DNA of 41,269 bases from Micrococcus lacusdianchii (GCF_023155805.1 NZ_JAKNUW010000018.1:1-41269); one strand, 5' to 3'; counted from the first letter of the stretch, positions 17,895-27,493 are shown. The notes: a model not told the origin generated them from the sequence alone. Translations and numbers: made by a program.

Positions 17895-19013
17895 ATGACC
17901 GAGCAGACCGCCCCCGAGCCGGAGATCCTGACGGAGGTGGCCGACGGCGTCGGCCTGATCACCCTGAACCGCCCGACGGCCATGAACGCGCTCTCCCGAG
18001 GCATGGTGGTGGCGATCCGCGAGCAGCTCGAGGCGTGGGCCGACGACGACGCGGTACGCGCCGCCGTCGTGCGGGGGGCCGGCGAGCGCGGCCTGTGCGC
18101 GGGCGGCGACGTGAAGACCCTGCACGGGATGATGACGCAGGGCCGGGCCTCCGAGGCCATGGGGTACTTCCACGACGAGTACCGGATGAACCACGCGATC
18201 GCGGCGTACCCCAAGCCGTACGTGGCGCTCATGGACGGGTTCGTGCTCGGCGGCGGCGTGGGCGTCTCGGCGCACGGCTCGCACCGTGTGGTCACCGAGC
18301 GCACGAAGCTGGGCATGCCGGAGACCGGCATCGGCTTCACCCCGGACGTGGGCGGCTCCTGGCTGCTCTCCCGCGCGCCGCACCGGCTCGGCCGGCACCT
18401 GGGCCTGACCTCTGAGTTCGCCACCGGCGCGGACGCCGTCGCTCTGGGGTTCGCGGACACCCTCGTCCCCTCCGGGGACCTGGACGCCGTGGTGACGGAT
18501 CTGCGCGCTGCGCTGCGCGAGACCGACGCGGTGAGCGCTGAGACCGCAGTGGACGCGGTGCTGGCCCGGCACGCGCAGGAGCCGGGCGAGGCCCCGCTGG
18601 TCACGGCCGCCGCGTGGCTCGAGCCGGCCTACGCGCACGACACCGTGGAGGAGGTCCTCGCGGAGCTCGAACGGGTGGCCGCCGAGCACGAGGACAGGCA
18701 GGTGCGCGAGCACGCGGCCGGGATCGTAGAGACGATCCGGGCGAAGTCCCCGACGTCCGTGAAGGTCACCCTGGAGGCCCTGCGCCGCCTCGAAGGGATC
18801 GAGGACGGGGACGTGCGGGACGCGCTGCGCCAGGAATACCGGATCGCGTCCCACATGGTGCGCCGGCATGACATGGCCGAGGGCATCCGCGCCCAGCTCG
18901 TGGACAAGGACCGGAACCCGCAGTGGGACCCGGCCACCGTGGAGGAGGTGGGCGACGACGTCGTCCAGGCCCACTTCGACACCCCGGCCGACGGGGAGCT
19001 CGCCCTGGGCTGA
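17895..19013 (+). CDS. 3-hydroxyisobutyryl-CoA hydrolase (HIBCH-like)
   Basis: Crotonase-fold thioesterase releasing 3-hydroxyisobutyrate from its CoA ester, the step between the hydratase and MmsB. At 372 residues it has the extended HIBCH length. Features: GLCAGGDVK, DGFVLGGGVGVSAHGSHRVVTERTK, PETGIGFTPDVGGSWLLSRAP and the C-terminal extension with EIGxx-like SPTSVKVTLEALRR. AGGAGGACGC precedes the ATG. It is the last gene of the mms operon and is followed by a very strong terminator. Confidence 0.93.
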   Translation: MTEQTAPEPEILTEVADGVGLITLNRPTAMNALSRGMVVAIREQLEAWADDDAVRAAVVRGAGERGLCAGGDVKTLHGMMTQGRASEAMGYFHDEYRMNHAIAAYPKPYVALMDGFVLGGGVGVSAHGSHRVVTERTKLGMPETGIGFTPDVGGSWLLSRAPHRLGRHLGLTSEFATGADAVALGFADTLVPSGDLDAVVTDLRAALRETDAVSAETAVDAVLARHAQEPGEAPLVTAAAWLEPAYAHDTVEEVLAELERVAAEHEDRQVREHAAGIVETIRAKSPTSVKVTLEALRRLEGIEDGDVRDALRQEYRIASHMVRRHDMAEGIRAQLVDKDRNPQWDPATVEEVGDDVVQAHFDTPADGELALG

Positions 19014-19023
19014 CCGCCCCCTT

Positions 19024-19066
19024 CGCTTTCGCACGCGGAACAGGCCCTGTTCCGCGTGCGAAAGCG
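19024..19066 (+). terminator. Terminator of the valine-degradation operon
   Basis: A perfect 20-bp stem (CGCTTTCGCACGCGGAACAG with its exact complement) around a 3-base loop, eleven bases after the HIBCH stop. Confidence 0.85.
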
Positions 19067-19107
19067 CCGATACGCCCGACTCCACGTTCGAGAACACACG
19101 GCCCCGG

Positions 19108-19113
19108 TAGGCT
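19108..19113 (+). promoter_or_regulatory. -10 box of thioesterase-like gene (leaderless)
   Basis: TAGGCT, six bases before the GTG at 19120; no Shine-Dalgarno. Confidence 0.6.
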
Positions 19114-19119
19114 CTGCGG

Positions 19120-20082
19120 GTGCCGACCACGACCCTTGCGACCCGCCCCGACCCCGCCACCGACCCGCGCCTGAACGGGCCTCGCCGTCTGCCGCTGGGG
19201 CGGCCGGAGCAGCTGTCCGGCCTGCGCCGCCGGGAGACGATCCGCCTGACCACCGACGGCGCCCTGCACCCCGCAGACTGGGAGATCGGGCCGTGGACCC
19301 GCGGCCTGGACGGCCGCCCCACCGGTGCCGCCGCATGCGTGGCCGTCGACAACCTCACCGCCGTGACCCTGCACTGGGCCGCGGAGAACGCCATGACCGC
19401 GGTGGTCACCACGCAGCTGCAGATCAACGTGCTGCGGACCCTGCCGGCCTTCGACCCGGCCGACCCCACGGACCGCCCGCGCCTGGCCATGCTGGGTGTC
19501 CCCCTCATGCACGACTCCCTGGGCGGCGCGGCCCGCGGCCTCCTCGTGGACGACGCCGGCACGCCCTACGTGGAGGCCACCGGCTGGTTCCAGGCCGTGG
19601 ACGGCATCCAGTCGGCCGGGCGGGAGGCGTACATCGAGCAGGCCGCGCAGCCGATCGCCGAGGCGGACCAGGACTCGATGGCCACGGTGACCGCCGTCGT
19701 CGCGGAGACCGTCCCCGCGCCGCGCCCGGGCGAGCGGCCCGCCGTCACCGAGGACGCCGTCGAGGGCCTGCGGTTCCGGCACGAGCCCGCCCTGGACAAC
19801 CCCGGGGCCATGACACACGGCGGCATCCAGACCATGCGCGCCGTGCTGGCCGCGCAGGCCGCCCTGCCGGACCGGCAGGAGTACGACGTGCAGGCCGTGC
19901 AGGTGGTGTTCGCCCGCCCGGGTCTCGGCGAGCAGGTGGCCCTGACGCGGGTGCGGCACGCGGGGCGGAGCCTGCGCATCGTGGAGGTCGAGCTGGTGGG
20001 CGTGGACCCGGAGACCGGGGTGCCGATCGCGGGCAGGCCCGCCATCCAGGCGCAGGTCAGCTTCCGCGCCGCGCAGCGCTGA
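19120..20082 (+). CDS. Double-hotdog acyl-CoA thioesterase-like protein
   Basis: The product has 320 residues starting at a GTG six bases after TAGGCT. Two hotdog-like halves are apparent. The first (about residues 60-165) contains TGAAACVAVDNLTAVTLHWA, and the second (about 215-320) contains the PaaI-type motif NPGAMTHGGIQTMRA. The second ends in a typical antiparallel pair (LRIVEVELVG, IQAQVSFRA). It probably hydrolyses or binds acyl-CoAs; substrate unknown. It lies between the valine operon and the ETF operon and converges on the cytochrome gene, 21 bp away. Confidence 0.75.
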   Translation: MPTTTLATRPDPATDPRLNGPRRLPLGRPEQLSGLRRRETIRLTTDGALHPADWEIGPWTRGLDGRPTGAAACVAVDNLTAVTLHWAAENAMTAVVTTQLQINVLRTLPAFDPADPTDRPRLAMLGVPLMHDSLGGAARGLLVDDAGTPYVEATGWFQAVDGIQSAGREAYIEQAAQPIAEADQDSMATVTAVVAETVPAPRPGERPAVTEDAVEGLRFRHEPALDNPGAMTHGGIQTMRAVLAAQAALPDRQEYDVQAVQVVFARPGLGEQVALTRVRHAGRSLRIVEVELVGVDPETGVPIAGRPAIQAQVSFRAAQR

Positions 20083-20103
20083 CGCACGGCGCCGTAGGCG
20101 CGG

Positions 20104-21630
20104 TCACCGCCCGACGCGCCCGAACCGCTCGGCCACCGGGGAGACGATCGCGGGCTTCAGCAGCACCCACGCCGCCGCCGTCACGGCGCAGGCCACGAGG
20201 AACGCCACGAGGCCCCACGCGTCCGCCGCGTCCCGTGCCAGGAACATCGTGTTGAGGTTGTGCAGGACGCCGGAGAGCAGCGTGAGGGCCACGTGCACCA
20301 CGATGAACAGCACGAACAGCACCATCACGGGGAAGTGCACGCGGCGTGCCAGCTCCATGGGGAACGCCCGGCTCAGGCCCGCGTGCTCGGCGGGCCACCA
20401 GCTGGACATGCGGAACCCGGTGAGGGCGGCCAACGGCGCCAGGACGAACACCACGCCCGCGTAGGCCGTCATCTGGAGGGCGTTGTAGTGCACCCAGCCG
20501 TCGTGGGGGGGCCAGTCCAGGGTGGCGTACTGCAGCGCCGTGGAGGCCATGTGCATCGGCGTGGCCGGATCCGTGGGGATCAGCCGCATCCAGTGCCCGG
20601 TGGCGAGCAGCAGGACCACGAACACGAACCCGTTGAGCAGCCACAGTGCATCCAGGGCCTGGTGGATCCAGATGGTCAGCGAGAACTTCTTGCCGGTGCT
20701 GCCGGGCGGGGCGAACAGGCCCGGCTTCCTCGGGGTGAAGTTCGCCGGCGGCCGCGTCTCCTGCCGCACCTGCAGGCCCGTGCGGATGATCAGCACCATC
20801 AGGAACGCGTTCAGGAAGTGCTGCCAGGCCAGCCACGCGGGGATGCCCACGGGCGTGGCCTCCGGGTGCACGGGCACGCCCGGATACCGTGCCACGAACT
20901 CCGCCACGGCGGGCACGGTGATCAGCCAGCGCGCGCCGAGCACGGCCAGCAGGCCCAGAACGACGACGCCGCCCACCGCCACGCCGAGGCGTCGCCGCAG
21001 CGAGGGGGCCGGCCCCTCCGCCTCGCCGGCGGGCTTCCCTGCGGACGCGGACGGGCTGGGGACGGACGAGGCCGGCGGGGCCTCGCGGGTCGCCGCGGCC
21101 GGGGCGGCGGAGGCGGACGCCACCGGGGCGGAAGCCGGGGCGTCGGCGGAGGCCGGAACCTCGGCGGCGGTCGCCTCGGTCCGAACAGGTTCGGTCGGCT
21201 CGGCGGGGGCGGCCGCGGGGGCCGGGTCCGCCACCGGGGCGGTGGGAGCGGTCACCGCCGGCGCTGCGGAGGACGGCGCGGCCGCCTCAGCCGGCGGCCA
21301 GGGGGTGCCGCGGAAGGCGGTGTACCCGGCCATGCGGCGGCCCGGCTCCCGGGCTGCGGCGGGGGCGGCGACCGACGCCGGCGCGGCCTCCGTTGCCGGG
21401 GCGGCGTCCGGCGAGGCGGACCCGACCGCCGCCCTCGTCCGTGGCGGCCACGGCGTGCCACGGAACGCGCTGTAGCCGGCCATGCGGCGGCCCGGCTCGC
21501 GGGCGGTCTCCGGCGCCGGGACGGGCTCGGAGGCGGGCGCCGTCGTCGTCGGCGGCTCGGCCGGGGCGGCCCCGGCGGGAGGCCAGGGCGTGCCTCGGAA
21601 CTCGGTGTACCCCTGCATGCGCTGCGGCAC
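20104..21630 (-). CDS. Cytochrome b561-like membrane protein with triple N-terminal repeat
   Basis: The product has 508 residues. The C-terminal 280 residues form a multi-helix di-haem cytochrome b, as in the b561/hydrogenase-cytochrome-b clan. Candidate haem His lie in WQHFLNAFLMV, TIWIHQALDALW, RRVHFPVMVLF and IVVHVALTLL. The first 230 residues are unusual. MxGYxxFRGTPWPP occurs three times (residues 5-18, 50-63, 100-113), the last two copies preceded by AREPGRR, separated by Ala/Pro-rich linkers with a low-complexity stretch after. It is third in etfB-etfA-cytochrome (29 bp gap), so it likely passes electrons from reduced ETF to quinone or from quinone to ETF; that is inference. GTG 21630 follows GGGAAGGGG. 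Confidence 0.85.
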   Translation of the reverse strand: MPQRMQGYTEFRGTPWPPAGAAPAEPPTTTAPASEPVPAPETAREPGRRMAGYSAFRGTPWPPRTRAAVGSASPDAAPATEAAPASVAAPAAAREPGRRMAGYTAFRGTPWPPAEAAAPSSAAPAVTAPTAPVADPAPAAAPAEPTEPVRTEATAAEVPASADAPASAPVASASAAPAAATREAPPASSVPSPSASAGKPAGEAEGPAPSLRRRLGVAVGGVVVLGLLAVLGARWLITVPAVAEFVARYPGVPVHPEATPVGIPAWLAWQHFLNAFLMVLIIRTGLQVRQETRPPANFTPRKPGLFAPPGSTGKKFSLTIWIHQALDALWLLNGFVFVVLLLATGHWMRLIPTDPATPMHMASTALQYATLDWPPHDGWVHYNALQMTAYAGVVFVLAPLAALTGFRMSSWWPAEHAGLSRAFPMELARRVHFPVMVLFVLFIVVHVALTLLSGVLHNLNTMFLARDAADAWGLVAFLVACAVTAAAWVLLKPAIVSPVAERFGRVGR

Positions 21631-21659
21631 GGTGCGGTCCCCTTCCCGGGAGAGGCGGC

Positions 21660-22670
21660 TCAGCCGCGGCGGGCGTCGAGCCGGGCGATCAGCTGCGGGA
21701 CGATCTCGAACACGTCCCCCACCACGCCGAAGTCGGCGTGGTCGAAGATCTCGGCGTCCTCGTTGGAGTCGATCGCCACGATGGTCTTGGAGGTCTTCAT
21801 GCCGGCCAGGTGCTGGATGGCCCCGGAGATGCCGAGGGAGATGTAGAGGTCCGGCGCCACGATCACTCCGGTCTGGCCCACCTGCCGGTCGGCGCTCGTG
21901 AAGCCGGAGTCGACGGCGGCGCGGGAGGCGCCCACGGCGGCCCCCAGCGCGTCGGCGAGGGGCTCCACGAGCGTGGTGAACCCCTCCTTGGAGCCCACGC
22001 CGCGGCCACCGGCCACCACTGTCTTGGCGGTCCGCAGCGCGGGGCGGTCCGAGGACACCTCCACCGGATCGGAGGAGCGGATCTGCGCGCCCGCGGTGAC
22101 GGCCCGCTCCCCCACCTGGAGCGGCCGGACCTCGGGGTCGGCCACGGGCTGCGCCCGCTCCTCGACGACACCGGGCCGCAGGGTGACGATGTTCGGCCCG
22201 CCCTCCACGGTGGACTCGGCGAGCACGTCCCCCCCGAACACGGAGTGCTGGGCCACGACCTCGCCGTCCTGACGGCGCAGCGCCACGGCGTCGGCGGTGA
22301 CGGCGCCGTGCGCGCGCACGGCCAGGCGGCCAGCGATCGTGCGGGACTCCGGAGAGTTGGGCAGCACCACGGCCTCGGGCAGCACGGCCTCGATCGCGGC
22401 GGCCAGCGCGGCCACCTCGGCCGAGCCCATCGCGGAGCCCACGTGCTCGGACGCAGCGGTGTGCACGACGGCGGCGCCCAGTTCGCCCAGGCGCGCCACG
22501 AGGGCATTGGGGGCGGCGTCGCCGGCGGCGTCCGGGCCAGTCACGAGGACCGCGTGCGGCGCGCCCACCTGGGCGGCCGCGCCGAGGGCGTCGGCCACGG
22601 CGGTGCGCAGGGTGCCGGCCGCGGTCAGCTCGGCCAGCACCAGGACAGGGGTGTTCTGGATGTCGGTCAT
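21660..22670 (-). CDS. etfA: Electron transfer flavoprotein alpha subunit
   Basis: FAD-binding subunit of ETF, the acceptor for acyl-CoA dehydrogenases. It has 336 residues. Signatures: [30 protein letters not shown] (FAD adenine) and the C-terminal PROSITE-type region [18 protein letters not shown] followed by [29 protein letters not shown] lies upstream of the ATG. It is second of three genes with etfB and the membrane cytochrome. Confidence 0.96.
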   Translation of the reverse strand: MTDIQNTPVLVLAELTAAGTLRTAVADALGAAAQVGAPHAVLVTGPDAAGDAAPNALVARLGELGAAVVHTAASEHVGSAMGSAEVAALAAAIEAVLPEAVVLPNSPESRTIAGRLAVRAHGAVTADAVALRRQDGEVVAQHSVFGGDVLAESTVEGGPNIVTLRPGVVEERAQPVADPEVRPLQVGERAVTAGAQIRSSDPVEVSSDRPALRTAKTVVAGGRGVGSKEGFTTLVEPLADALGAAVGASRAAVDSGFTSADRQVGQTGVIVAPDLYISLGISGAIQHLAGMKTSKTIVAIDSNEDAEIFDHADFGVVGDVFEIVPQLIARLDARRG

Positions 22671-22698
22671 GAAGCCTCCTGGGGTCGGTCGAGCGGGA

Positions 22699-23481
22699 TC
22701 AGACGAGGCGGCGCTCGGCGAGGAAGGCGACGACCTGCTCGGCGGCCGTCCCGTCGTCGACGATCTTCGGGCCGGCCTGACGCTCGGGGCGCGCGGCCGC
22801 CGAGACCATCACGGAGCGGCGGTCCGCCTCGAGCGGGCCGGCGGTCAGGCCCAGGTCCGCGAGAGTGAGGGTGTCGAGCGGCTTCTTCTTGGCCGCCATG
22901 ATGTTCTTGAAGTTCGGGAACCGCGGCTCGGCCGTCTTCTCGGTCAGCGCCACCACGGCGGGCACCGACACGGCGGCCTCCAAGCGGGCGTCCTCGGTGA
23001 CCACGGTGCCGGTGATCTCCTCGGCCGTGATGACGACCGCCTCGGCGTGCGGCAGGATGGGCCGGTCCAGGAGCTCGGCCACCATGGCCGGGACCACGCC
23101 CGAGCCGCCGTCCGTCGAGAGGTTGCCGGCCAGGACCACGTCCGCCCCGATCTGCTCCACCGCCGCCGCCAGCACGCGGGCCGTCTGCCACGCGTCGGAC
23201 CATGCCAGGGCCTCGTCGGTGACGTGCACCGCGGCGTCCGCGCCCATCGCCAGCATCTTGCGCAGCGTCTTGGTGGCATCCGCCGGCCCCATGGTCACGG
23301 CGACGATCTCGGCGTCCCCGCCGGCGTCGCGATGGGCCAGGGCGACCTCCATGACGCGCTCGTTGATCTCGTCCGGCACGGGCTCGGCGGCACCGTCACG
23401 GACCACCATGCCGGTGTCCATGTCCAGGGTGCGGTCCTGCCACGTGTCCGGGACCTGCTTGGCCAGAACGGCGATCTTCAC
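22699..23481 (-). CDS. etfB: Electron transfer flavoprotein beta subunit
   Basis: The beta subunit (AMP-binding) of ETF, 260 residues, the usual length. It begins [15 protein letters not shown]. It has the family features [38 protein letters not shown] and [16 protein letters not shown], the last being the ETF-beta signature. The GTG at 23481 is chosen because GAGGAG lies eight bases upstream; the longer reading begins with leader-like Arg/His codons. It is first gene of the operon, with a TAGCCT -10 box 70 bp upstream. Confidence 0.96.
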   Translation of the reverse strand: MKIAVLAKQVPDTWQDRTLDMDTGMVVRDGAAEPVPDEINERVMEVALAHRDAGGDAEIVAVTMGPADATKTLRKMLAMGADAAVHVTDEALAWSDAWQTARVLAAAVEQIGADVVLAGNLSTDGGSGVVPAMVAELLDRPILPHAEAVVITAEEITGTVVTEDARLEAAVSVPAVVALTEKTAEPRFPNFKNIMAAKKKPLDTLTLADLGLTAGPLEADRRSVMVSAAARPERQAGPKIVDDGTAAEQVVAFLAERRLV

Positions 23482-23551
23482 GCGCGACTCCTCCTCGAAT
23501 CGACGGCCGCGGGGCCGGGGGTGGTGGCGGTGCGGCACAGCCGGTCTCCCC

Positions 23552-23557
23552 AGGCTA
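23552..23557 (-). promoter_or_regulatory. -10 box of the etfB-etfA-cytochrome operon
   Basis: TAGCCT on the minus strand, giving a leader of about 60 nt before the etfB GTG. Confidence 0.45.
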
Positions 23558-23631
23558 CCGGCGCGCCACGCCCCTGCCCATGCCGGGGGGTGGTCCCGCT
23601 CTGCGCCCTCGGCGGACAGGCCCCCCTGGGC

Positions 23632-23637
23632 TAGCCT
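23632..23637 (+). promoter_or_regulatory. -10 box of Nudix gene (leaderless)
   Basis: TAGCCT, eight bases before the ATG at 23646; no Shine-Dalgarno. Confidence 0.5.
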
Positions 23638-23645
23638 GGGGGACC

Positions 23646-24551
23646 ATGCGCGCCTTGGAGACCCCCCCGCCCGCTCCGGCCCTGGCCGCCGCCTCGCTCC
23701 TGCTGCTCCGGGACGGGGACGCCGGCCTGGAGGTCTTCCACGTGCGGCGGGCCGCCACCATGGCCTTCAGCGCGCACGCCACCGCGTTCCCCGGCGGGCG
23801 GGTGGACCCCGCCGACGACGCCGCCCTCGCCCCCGCCGTCACGACCGCCCCCGGTGCGGCGGACCTGGACGCGTGGGCCCGTCGCCTCGGCCTTGCGGAC
23901 CGCCCGGTGGAGACCCAGGCCCAGGACGAGCCGGCGGCGGTGGCGGCCCGGTTCCTGGCCGCCGTCGTCCGGGAGACCTTCGAGGAGACCGGCGTGCTGC
24001 TGGCCCGCACCGTGGGCGGGGGCCCCGCCGGCGCGGAGACGGCCGCCGCGCTGGCGCCGCGGCGGGCGGCGGTGGAGCGGCATGAGCAGGAGTTCGTGAC
24101 GCTGCTCGCCGAGCACGGCCTGGTCCCTGACGCCGCGGGCCTGCGGGCCTGGCAGCGCTGGATCACGCCGGTCGGCGTTCCCCGCCGGTACGACACGGCG
24201 TTCTTCCTGGTGGCGGTGCCCGAGGGCCAGGAGCCGGACCGGCTGACCACGGAGGCGACGGAGCACGGCTGGGCCGCGCCCGCGGCGCTGATCGAGGCGT
24301 TCCGCGCCGGGGAGGTCAACCTCATGACGCCCACGTGGGCGCAGCTGCGCGCCCTGCGGGACCTCGGGTCCGTGGCCGAGGCCCTCGAGGCCGGCGCGGC
24401 GGACACCCCCATCCCCGTGGTCCAACTGGTTCCGGACCGCTCACCCGACGGGCGCCGGGAGGAGTTCGCCCACGCGGACGAGTACCTCGCCGACGTGCGC
24501 TCCTTCCGCGCGCACGCGCGGGTGGCCGAGACGCCGGACAACATCCTCTGA
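23646..24551 (+). CDS. Nudix hydrolase, NUDT19-like
   Basis: The product has 301 residues. AFPGGRVDPADD and RETFEETGVLLA form a Nudix box split by an insertion of about 55 residues, as in the NUDT19/RP2p group, some of which cleave CoA or acyl-CoA. The start MRALETPPP at 23646 is preferred because it follows TAGCCT; upstream in-frame codons lie within the promoter. It is divergent from the ETF operon. A link to CoA turnover would suit the fatty-acyl context but is not proven. A NUDIX enzyme of another substrate class remains possible. Confidence 0.85.
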   Translation: MRALETPPPAPALAAASLLLLRDGDAGLEVFHVRRAATMAFSAHATAFPGGRVDPADDAALAPAVTTAPGAADLDAWARRLGLADRPVETQAQDEPAAVAARFLAAVVRETFEETGVLLARTVGGGPAGAETAAALAPRRAAVERHEQEFVTLLAEHGLVPDAAGLRAWQRWITPVGVPRRYDTAFFLVAVPEGQEPDRLTTEATEHGWAAPAALIEAFRAGEVNLMTPTWAQLRALRDLGSVAEALEAGAADTPIPVVQLVPDRSPDGRREEFAHADEYLADVRSFRAHARVAETPDNIL

Positions 24552-24626
24552 TCAGGGGCGATGCCGGACGGAGAGGGCTTCCCCGGCCATCGTGGCGCTC
24601 TCCTGGCCGCGTCCGTCCGCGGCCCC

Positions 24627-24632
24627 TACGCT
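24627..24632 (+). promoter_or_regulatory. -10 box of serine dehydratase gene
   Basis: TACGCT about 94 bases before the sdaA start, leaving an 85-90 nt leader that is very GC-rich. Confidence 0.35.
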
Positions 24633-24725
24633 GGACCCGGGCGTGATCCGCCCCGACCCCCGGCTGGCACGCCGCCCGGGCACCGTCTCACCGCGCCGCA
24701 CCCGGGGCGCAGAAGGGAGCCCCCC

Positions 24726-26147
24726 GTGGCACTGAGCATCCTGGACCTGTTCTCCATCGGCATCGGCCCGTCCTCGTCCCACACCGTGGGGCCCATGCGC
24801 GCGGCACGCCGGTTCACCTTCGTGCTCGAGCAGGAGGGCCTCCTGGACCGCGTGGCGCGCGTCAAGGGCGAGCTCTTCGGCTCCCTCTCCGCCACCGGCG
24901 TCGGCCACGGCTCGGACATGGCCGTGATCCTCGGCCTGTGCGGCCACGACCCGGAGACCATCGACCCCGACGCCGCCGCCCCGCAGGTGAGCCGTTGCGT
25001 CGAGGAGCGCACGCTGCCGCTGGCGGGCGGTCACCAGATCCCGTTCGACCGCCCCAAGGACCTCGTCCTGCACATGCGCAAGAGCCTGCCGGGGCACCCC
25101 AACGGCATGCGCCTCACCGCGTTCGACGCCGCCGGCGAGGTCCTGCTGACCCGCGAGTACTACTCGGTGGGCGGCGGATTCGTGGTCACCGGCGAGGAGC
25201 TGAACGCGGAGCTGGACGAGACCCGGGACATCACCCGCCACGGCGAGGACCCGGAGCCGCACCCCTTCTCCACGGGCGCCGAGCTGCTGTCCCAGTCCCA
25301 GGTCCACGGCAAGTCGATCGCGGACGTGATGCGCGCCAACGAGGCCTCCCGCGGCGACCTCGCGGAGATCGAGGCGAAGGTCCTGGAGATCTGGGACGTC
25401 ATGCAGCAGTGCGTGGACAACGGCCTGCACCGTACCGAGCCGATCCTGCCGGGCGGGCTCAAGGTCAAGCGCCGCGCCCCCGGGCTGCACGCGCAGCTGC
25501 AGCAGAAGGGCGTGGACGGCCAGGACAAGGACCCGATGTGGGCCATGGAGTGGGTGAACCTGTTCGCCCTGGCCGTCAACGAGGAGAACGCCTCCTTCGG
25601 CCGGATCGTCACGGCGCCCACGAACGGCGCCGCCGGCATCATCCCCGCGGTCCTGCACTACTTCGACCGGTTCGTGCTCACCGAGGACACCCCGGCCGAG
25701 GAGCGCCGCACGAAGATCCTGGACTTCCTGTTCACCGCCGCGGCCATCGGCATCCTGTACAAGCGCAACGCGTCCATCTCGGGTGCGGAGGTCGGCTGCC
25801 AGGGCGAGGTCGGCTCGGCGTGCTCGATGGCGGCCGGCGCCCTGTGCGCCGTGCTGGGCGGCTCGCCCGTGCAGGTCGAGAACGCGGCGGAGATCGGGAT
25901 CGAGCACAACCTCGGCCTGACCTGCGACCCCGTCGGCGGCCTGGTGCAGGTCCCCTGCATCGAGCGCAACGCGATCGCCTCCGTGAAGGCCATCAATGCC
26001 GCCCGCCTGGCCCTGGTGGGCGACGGCGACCACCGCGTCACGCTCGACCAGGCCATCAGGACGATGCGCGACACCGGGGCGGACATGAAGTCCAAGTACA
26101 AGGAGACCTCGCGCGGCGGTCTCGCCGTGAACGTCCCCGCGTGCTGA
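24726..26147 (+). CDS. sdaA: L-serine ammonia-lyase (iron-sulfur type)
   Basis: Deaminates L-serine to pyruvate and ammonia. It has 473 residues, with the alpha and beta domains fused as in E. coli SdaA. Beta-domain start: LDLFSIGIGPSSSHTVGPMRAA. The alpha domain contains Cys residues expected to ligate the [4Fe-4S] cluster in GCQGEVGSACSMAAG, LTCDPVGG and VPCIERN. The GTG at 24726 is chosen for the GAAGGGAG upstream and the conserved N-terminus; in-frame codons before it lie in the leader. Functionally it connects with the glycine cleavage genes through serine/glycine interconversion. Confidence 0.96.
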   Translation: MALSILDLFSIGIGPSSSHTVGPMRAARRFTFVLEQEGLLDRVARVKGELFGSLSATGVGHGSDMAVILGLCGHDPETIDPDAAAPQVSRCVEERTLPLAGGHQIPFDRPKDLVLHMRKSLPGHPNGMRLTAFDAAGEVLLTREYYSVGGGFVVTGEELNAELDETRDITRHGEDPEPHPFSTGAELLSQSQVHGKSIADVMRANEASRGDLAEIEAKVLEIWDVMQQCVDNGLHRTEPILPGGLKVKRRAPGLHAQLQQKGVDGQDKDPMWAMEWVNLFALAVNEENASFGRIVTAPTNGAAGIIPAVLHYFDRFVLTEDTPAEERRTKILDFLFTAAAIGILYKRNASISGAEVGCQGEVGSACSMAAGALCAVLGGSPVQVENAAEIGIEHNLGLTCDPVGGLVQVPCIERNAIASVKAINAARLALVGDGDHRVTLDQAIRTMRDTGADMKSKYKETSRGGLAVNVPAC

Positions 26148-26215
26148 ACCGCGGCCGCGGGAAGGGGCCCGGTCGTGAGGGGGCCGAACCCTGCGACCGG
26201 AGCCCGGCCCTCGGA

Positions 26216-26221
26216 TAGGCT
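26216..26221 (+). promoter_or_regulatory. -10 box of YihY-family gene
   Basis: TAGGCT, 39 bases before the GTG at 26261; the leader carries GAGAGGAA as ribosome-binding site. Confidence 0.45.
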
Positions 26222-26260
26222 GGCTGGGATCCCCACCCGACGTCTCCGAGAGGAACACCC

Positions 26261-27415
26261 GTGGCCACACATCCCGTCGACGCGACCCTGGAGGCCGCGA
26301 AGATCGATCCGGAGGAGCGCACCGAGCGTCTGAAGGGCATCAAGCTGGACGGCGCCGGCTGGAAGTACGCCGTGACCCGGGCGTTCAAGGAGTTCATGAA
26401 CGACGGCGGCACGGACCTCGCCGCGAAGCTCACCTACTTCATGGTGCTCTCGCTGGCGCCGTCCCTGCTGGCCGTGTTCTCCATCCTCACCCTCGTGCTG
26501 GCCTCGAACCGCTCGGTGGTGGACGACCTGGTGACCCAGCTGACCACCATGGTCCCGTCCGACTACCAGTCGGTGGTGCAGAGCGTGGTGGAGAACCTGA
26601 TGCAGCAGTCCACGGGCGGCATCATCGCCCTGGTGATCGGCATCCTGACCGCGGTGTGGTCCGCCTCCGCCTACGTGAAGGCCTTCAACCGGGCCTCGAA
26701 CCAGGTGTACAACTTCGCCGAGGGCCGCGGCTTCATCCGTCTGCTCCTGAGCAACCTGCTCACCACCGTGGTGATGCTGCTGGGCATCGTGCTGGTGCTG
26801 ATCTCCCTGGCGCTCAACCGCTCGCTCGTCGACGGCCTGCTCGCCCCGATCGCGCAGCCGCTGGGCCTGACCTCCGCGGTGAACTTCCTCTCGGACACGT
26901 TCCTGCCCATCTGGGCGTGGGTGAAGTGGCCCGTCGTGGTGCTCCTCGTGCTCGTCCTGATCGCCACGCTCTACTACATGGCCCCGAACGTGAAGAAGCC
27001 CAGCTTCCGGATGTTCGGCCCGGGCAACATCTTCGCGCTGGTTGGCATGGTGCTGGCCTCGGTGGGCCTGTACTTCTACTTCACGCAGCTGGCCGGCTAC
27101 TCCGCCTACGGCGCGATCGGCGGCGTCATGGCCCTGCTCTTCGCGCTGTGGATCTTCAACATCGTCCTGCTGCTGGGCCTCGAGCTGGACACGGAGGTGG
27201 AGCGCGCCAAGCAGCTCATCGCCGGCATGCCCGCCGAGGAGGCCGTGAAGCTGCCCCCGAAGGACGCCGACGCCCTCGTGAAGAAGGCGGAGAAGCAGGA
27301 GGAGCTCGAGCAGAAGGGCTACGAGCTGCGGGCCACGCACGGTGGGGGCGACTCCGCCGTCAACCGTCCGCGGCATGCACGTGACGGCGGCGCCCACGCC
27401 GCCGACAAGGCCTGA
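26261..27415 (+). CDS. YihY/UPF0761 (BrkB) family membrane protein
   Basis: The product has 384 residues. After a 45-residue soluble N-terminus comes the family core with six hydrophobic segments (about residues 55-310). It includes DLAAKLTYFMVLSLAPSLLAV, an early motif of the YihY/BrkB family, and the later WIFNIVLLLGLELDTEVER. The last 75 residues are charged (Lys/Glu rich) and cytoplasmic. The family was once called RNase BN, but that assignment was withdrawn; its true role is unsettled. GTG 26261 follows GAGAGGAA at proper spacing. Confidence 0.9.
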   Translation: MATHPVDATLEAAKIDPEERTERLKGIKLDGAGWKYAVTRAFKEFMNDGGTDLAAKLTYFMVLSLAPSLLAVFSILTLVLASNRSVVDDLVTQLTTMVPSDYQSVVQSVVENLMQQSTGGIIALVIGILTAVWSASAYVKAFNRASNQVYNFAEGRGFIRLLLSNLLTTVVMLLGIVLVLISLALNRSLVDGLLAPIAQPLGLTSAVNFLSDTFLPIWAWVKWPVVVLLVLVLIATLYYMAPNVKKPSFRMFGPGNIFALVGMVLASVGLYFYFTQLAGYSAYGAIGGVMALLFALWIFNIVLLLGLELDTEVERAKQLIAGMPAEEAVKLPPKDADALVKKAEKQEELEQKGYELRATHGGGDSAVNRPRHARDGGAHAADKA

Positions 27416-27432
27416 GCCCGGCGCTGCACCCG

Positions 27433-27480
27433 CACGAGGACGCCGGCCTTCCCCGCACGGGGAGGGCCGGCGTCGTCGTG
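27433..27480. terminator. Strong terminator between convergent genes
   Basis: CACGA-GACGCCGGCC and its near-complement enclose an inner CCCC/GGGG stem around GCAC; it sits between the YihY-family gene and the minus-strand nuclease gene. Confidence 0.8.
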
Positions 27481-27493
27481 TGGGAGGGCCGAG

